11,622 bases of DNA from Paraglomus occultum (lineage: Eukaryota > Glomeromycota > Glomeromycetes > Paraglomerales > Paraglomeraceae), in NCBI GenBank assembly GCA_910592205.1, contig CAJVPJ010001184.1:1-11622 (forward strand), read 5' to 3'. This document shows positions 8,502 to 11,622 of this stretch, piece after piece (positions within the stretch are counted from its first letter, which is position 1; every line of letters starts with the position of its first letter). The position numbers and the translations under genes are program-made. Below the pieces are notes generated by a model, which was not told the origin of the DNA, searched no databases, and saw only the letters and a program-made list of their open reading frames with translations.

Positions 8502-9470
8502 CTAAAAATTTGAAAAATAATATTTTGTATAGCCACCTTTGGCTTTTAGACTGTCTGGCATACTTTCAATTAAATTCATACATACTTGTGGTGAAATGTT
8601 ATTCCACTCAGCCTCTATATGTTCCCATAACTCATACTAATACATACTAACAGGGTCAGTCTTATATGTGGCAAGCTGTTGTTTAAGGTATTGCCACAAA
8701 TGCTCAATGAAATTTAGGTCTGGTGACTGTGCAGGCCAGTCCAGCACCTCAATATTATTGTCATTAAACCATTTTTGAGCAGCATGAGAGGTGTGTTTAG
8801 GATCATTATCCTGTGGAAATTGATTTTATCCACATCCATCTCATAGTACTCAAAGCTTTGAAGGAATTCATCCTCAAGAATGCATGTATAAAGTTCTGCA
8901 TTCATATTCCCATCTATACAGCATGCATAACCAACCCCTTGAGCCATAATGCAACCCCAAATCATTAGACTCCCACCTCCAAATTTAACTGTCCCCTTGA
9001 CATGCTGCTCCATCAGTGTACTACCAGGCTTTTTCCACACCCACTCACGTCCATCTGATCCTAGGCAGTTTATTTTAGTCTCATCAGACCAATAACATGC
9101 TTCCAGTCTTCCACTGTCCAGTTCATTGCAAAGTCAAGTCGTTGGCGGATGTGTCTCGGTAAAAGTCGTGGTTTCTTCTTTTTGTTGCTGCCTTTAACCC
9201 AGACTCTTTTAAGGCACGGCATACTGTCTGGGCACTGACTTCTATGTTGCTGACATCCCTTAGTATTAGTCACGGGTAAGTTGGACAGCATTATCAGCCT
9301 TGCCCAAAATTATCAGCGGCTTTAAGTATCGTCAGCCATCCACCATGATTTTTCTGTGTATCCGTTCTTAAATTTGCATGTAGTCTATCTACAGTAGCAC
9401 ACAGCTGACAGGACACTATTGTTACGGCTAGCTGATCGATAAGCAAGTCACATGGTAAAATCTTCCTCCG
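8502..9470 (-). mobile_element. Tc1/mariner transposase relic (DD34E), frame broken
   Basis: Read on the minus strand from about 9470 to a TAG at 8502-8504. An N-terminal HTH-like part (DQLAVTI, then CATVDRLHANLR, 9445-9375) is followed by HGGW, then GKADNAVQLTR, then VSAQTVCRALKESGLKAA, then KKKKPRLLPRHIRQRLDFA and NWTVEDWK. WSDET carries the first catalytic Asp (9083-9085); FGGGSLMIWGC and QDNDPKHT carry the second (8808-8810); NFIEHLW carries the Glu (8703-8705). Exactly 34 residues separate the last two, as in Tc1 cut-and-paste transposases. Breaks: several frameshifts N-terminal of 9150, one near 9092, one near 8812-8817, and an in-frame TAG at 8637-8639. It is non-functional. The C-terminus (IESMPDSLKAKGGYTKY) matches Tc1 family ends. 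Terminal inverted repeats are unclear. Confidence 0.92.
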
Positions 9471-10127
9471 CAGTAAATAAACAACACCCCTTGACGATCA
9501 ATTAGATGTTACTCAAAGCAAACGCGAGTAACGAAAATTTGGTGACAGTTTTGAACACAAAAAATGTATCTATGAATAGAAAATAACGCGTGGGAAAGAT
9601 AGAAAATACGCGCTCAGTGGCGTAGAAAAAGTAACACGATTTTAGTAACAGCAAAATGTATATAAGAAGCCCGCCCCGACCGTCAAAAATCCTCATGTTA
9701 TGTTATGTTGTTGTACGTTTAATGAAAAATAATAATATTCGATACTGAAGTATTCGGATATATAAACGATCGATCTGATCTTTATCCTTTAATTATTACG
9801 AAACATTTTTTACTTTCATTATTCTATTTCCATCGTCGTGAAAACTAAGCTTTTTGACTTAACTATCGGCAGTAGATCGGTAACGACCCGTAGGTGCAGT
9901 AAAGCAAGAGTATCTCGATTGATAATTTAAATTTTTTGTTGTTATAATTAAATAAGTGACATTCCTTGACTATTCAAAACACTAAATCGAAGTTCGCCCT
10001 TGTTTAAAATTAGTATAAAAATGTTACGCGGTAGATAAATTGTTGTTGTTTATTTATCGTGGGTACCCTTATTTAGATACGAGTATAGGAGAAATACATC
10101 GTATAGGGAGTGAAAGCGAAGCACGCA
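9471..10127. other. Spacer beyond the Tc1 relic
   Basis: No gene is supported. Near 9508-9532 is a 7-bp inverted repeat (GTTACTC and GAGTAAC) that may belong to the degraded right end of the Tc1 element. A TATATAAG sequence at 9659-9666 on the plus strand is followed by a GC-rich stretch and could be a promoter, but no reading frame follows at a sensible distance. The remainder is AT-rich with no structure I can interpret. Confidence 0.5.
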
Positions 10128-10135
10128 TATAAATA
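10128..10135 (+). promoter_or_regulatory. TATA box candidate
   Basis: TATAAATA on the plus strand. About 25-30 bases downstream lies a TCA/CAG-containing pyrimidine-rich stretch (TCACTCTTCAGTTTAG, 10143-10158) that could hold a transcription start. The arrangement is textbook-like and precedes the coding-like fragments from 10212, which slightly raises its credibility. Confidence 0.4.
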
Positions 10136-10211
10136 TTTATTGTCACTCTTCAGTTTAGTTCAGCCTTAAGTGAGCAATCGTTGTAGTGAGGGCAGCGACA
10201 AGAGCTAAATT

Positions 10212-10771
10212 GTGAAAAATCCCTCTCGGCAGAACACACCTACGCAATTAATTGCTCTCCCAACCCTATTTTGGACGCCGACCGTAACACCGAAAGAACT
10301 TCACATTGTTGGTTATATTAATCAACAGGAGGTAGAAGATGCTGATGAAGAAGCAAGGAATTTCATGGTCCCTTAAAAGATGGTCTAAAAACAGCTCTAG
10401 CGGTCCACCGTGTGTCAATAAAGGACCACTAAATTAGAAGATGGTCTAGATGTGATACGGCGAAGTGGAAGTAAAGAAAATTTGGTTTACCCGGGGAGGG
10501 CTTCTATTATTTCTGAAGCACAACTGCATACAAAATTCAGCTAGTCCGATCAGTGCCCATGTCTAGAACAGGTTAGCTAATCTTTCTCACATAGTAATAG
10601 GGCTCAGCAAAAAGATCTTTCGACTCGATGATTTTATCAAGAGATCTCAGTTACAAACTCGGCAAAGGATGCCTAAAGGAATGGTTTCCATTCGATGACA
10701 TTGATGCTCGTAATAGTGGTTATGTATCCTTGAATAGTTTACATAGTAATAGCTTTCTCTTGTTAAATTGA
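10212..10771 (+). other. Frame-hopping coding-like ORFs: cryptic spliced gene or relic
   Basis: Three short plus-strand frames look more protein-like than their surroundings. The first runs from a GTG at 10212 to TAA at 10374-10376 (LFWTPTVTPKELHIVGYI, then EVEDADEEARNFMVP). The second spans about 10434-10544 (LEDGLDVIRRSGSKENLVY, then SIISEAQLHTKF). The third is an ATG-to-TGA frame at 10628-10771, 47 codons, with EWFPFDDIDARNSGYVSL, which resembles a degenerate EF-hand loop. No frame joins cleanly and no intron set is compelling; candidate junctions are GTTAGC...CTCAG (about 10571-10607, very short) and GTAAAG...TTCAG (about 10472-10540). It follows a TATA candidate at 10128. It may be a multi-exon gene, a pseudogene, or a leader region; I cannot decide. 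Confidence 0.25.
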
Positions 10772-11169
10772 TTCTGCTCGAGATAAACGGATGAGCCGAC
10801 ATGATTCATATTATGATAAAGTAAATTATCCAATTATTAAGTATGCATCGTGTTTATTGATTAATGACTTCACACGATTTATTATTTACTAGCAACGAGT
10901 TCGAAACATATTTCCTTTAAGATAATGCGCATAACAATGTTAAGATCTCATAGCCAATAAATGAATTGCACGCACAACTGACAGTAACTATTACTAATTA
11001 TATTGTGGCGTGGCGTTATGACGTCTCTTATAGTCAAAATCTAACCCGATTAAAATATACACAACTTTTGTCTTTCATTCTGCGTCATGAATTCGTCATT
11101 GCCTTCGTTCTTTCTGAAACTATGTAATAACGATATGAATCTCATTGACTTCCCATATACTAATACGAG
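10772..11169 (+). promoter_or_regulatory. Putative promoter and 5' leader of the OBAP gene
   Basis: AT-rich region before the ATG at 11170. It contains a CCAAT at 10954-10958, a TGACGTC (ATF/CREB-type core) at 11019-11025, and pyrimidine-rich stretches around 11068-11080 and 11099-11116 suited to transcription initiation. An in-frame TAA lies nine bases before the ATG, so the coding region cannot extend upstream without another exon. The motif matches are short and unproven. Confidence 0.35.
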
Positions 11170-11534
11170 ATGGCCTCGATTAGATTCTTGCAGAGATTCA
11201 AGACTTTTCCGCGCCTCGATAGGCGAGGAGCCTATGCCCTTCTTGCCGGTTTCGTCGGCGGAGCTGCAGGCGTGAGTAAAAACAACTGATTCTCATCATT
11301 ATCGCTAATGTCGGCTCTTTCTAACTGACAAACAATACATTCCAATCTAGGGAACCTTTCTCAAATTGAAGAAACTCGAAGATGCAAAGGAGCATATCGT
11401 TGCTTATGCCGAAGGGCGAGAGCAATTGTCGCGTAAAGCATCGATTTTAGACAAAGGTGCAGAATTAGTGCAGAGCTTTAAACCAATCGATCAGATTCAC
11501 CAACATCTGTGTGGTTTTCAGTTTTATTCACATG
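11170..11534 (+). CDS. Oil-body-associated protein (OBAP/DUF1264), exons 1-2, partial
   Basis: Exon 1 is 11170-11271 (34 codons, phase 0) and exon 2 is 11351-11534 (61 codons plus one base); the 3' part lies beyond the window. Residues 1-20 are Arg/Lys/Phe-rich, followed by a hydrophobic Gly/Ala segment ([20 protein letters not shown], 21-40), suggesting a membrane anchor or mitochondrial targeting. The DUF1264 start is clear at about 63-95: [27 protein letters not shown] and FQFYSH, matching the family pattern in which Gly-Ala, Lys-Pro and a His-X-Cys-type stretch precede YxHD. The exon ends in phase 1 with G, fitting the Asp expected next. Plant OBAPs associate with lipid bodies; the fungal role is inferred. 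The ATG was chosen because an in-frame stop lies just upstream. Confidence 0.85.
11272..11350 (+). other. Intron 1 of the OBAP gene (79 nt)
   Basis: Begins GTGAGT, has a branch-like CTAAC at 11321-11325 and ends CTAG at 11350. Removing it joins exon 1 to exon 2 in phase 0 and links the hydrophobic N-terminal segment to the DUF1264 region. The length is typical of a compact fungal intron. Confidence 0.85.
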
Positions 11535-11622
11535 GTGAGTACCCAGACGTTAGAATTAAAGCATAGCGTAAGAGAGAATGTGTTGTTCCTTCTTCCCTTT
11601 TCCTCATGATAAATAACATGAT
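11535..11622 (+). other. Start of intron 2 of the OBAP gene
   Basis: Donor GTGAGT immediately follows the TCA CAT G exon end. A pyrimidine-rich stretch (11580-11605) suggests the acceptor is near or just past the right edge. Reading through instead replaces the conserved family sequence with an unrelated tail and a TAG, which supports splicing. Confidence 0.75.

Noticed and set aside
9502-9696. Minus-strand 64-codon hydrophobic frame
   Set aside because: Phe/Leu/Ile-rich translation of AT-rich DNA with no supporting context.
11087-11275. 62-codon plus-strand frame overlapping OBAP exon 1
   Set aside because: Wrong frame: the frame of the ATG at 11170 joins exon 2 correctly at GTGAGT and yields the DUF1264 protein.
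1-11622. CRISPR array, bacterial operon or phage elements
   Set aside because: There are no regularly spaced identical repeats, and introns and gene structure are eukaryotic.

Overview
The window is eukaryotic and most likely from an early-diverging fungus; Glomeromycotina (arbuscular mycorrhizal fungi such as Rhizophagus) is the best guess. Support: a short GT-AG intron with a CTAAC branch site, AT-rich spacers with TTG, ATT and CAT microsatellites, homopolymer-rich disordered proteins, a degenerate Tc1/mariner copy, an F-box-like protein of a type I associate with Mucoromycota, and an oil-body-associated (DUF1264) protein. The genus is an inference; no marker gene is present.

Layout. (1) 1-710, minus strand: the 5' part of an F-box-like gene that runs off the left edge inside an in-frame TTG microsatellite, read as at least 25 consecutive Asn. 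(2) 711-2545: an AT-rich spacer holding the presumed promoter of gene 1, a perfect 22-bp palindrome, a telomere-like G-rich block with hairpins at about 2100-2283, and the 3' end of gene 2. (3) 2546-5086, minus strand: one intact 846-codon ORF for an unrecognised, largely disordered, probably nuclear protein with a charged helix, NLS-like clusters, three SUMO-consensus sites and SUMO-interaction-like motifs. (4) 5087-6652: spacer with no supported gene. (5) 6653-9470: a graveyard of broken sequence: two head-to-head coding relics of unknown identity, then a minus-strand Tc1/mariner transposase relic whose DD34E residues all survive although the frame is broken several times. (6) 9471-11169: spacer and putative promoters, with a stretch at 10212-10771 of short, frame-hopping, coding-like ORFs that may be a cryptic spliced gene or a relic. 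(7) 11170 to the right edge, plus strand: first two exons of an OBAP/DUF1264 gene, which continues past the window.

Nothing indicates that the genes form an operon or shared pathway. The two minus-strand genes are tandem neighbours. The OBAP gene is separated from them by about 6 kb of repeat-derived and non-coding sequence. No clear new multi-gene system is visible. The points most worth a second look are the edge-truncated F-box gene, the SUMO-motif-rich protein, the structured G-rich element, and the unresolved coding signal at 10212-10771.
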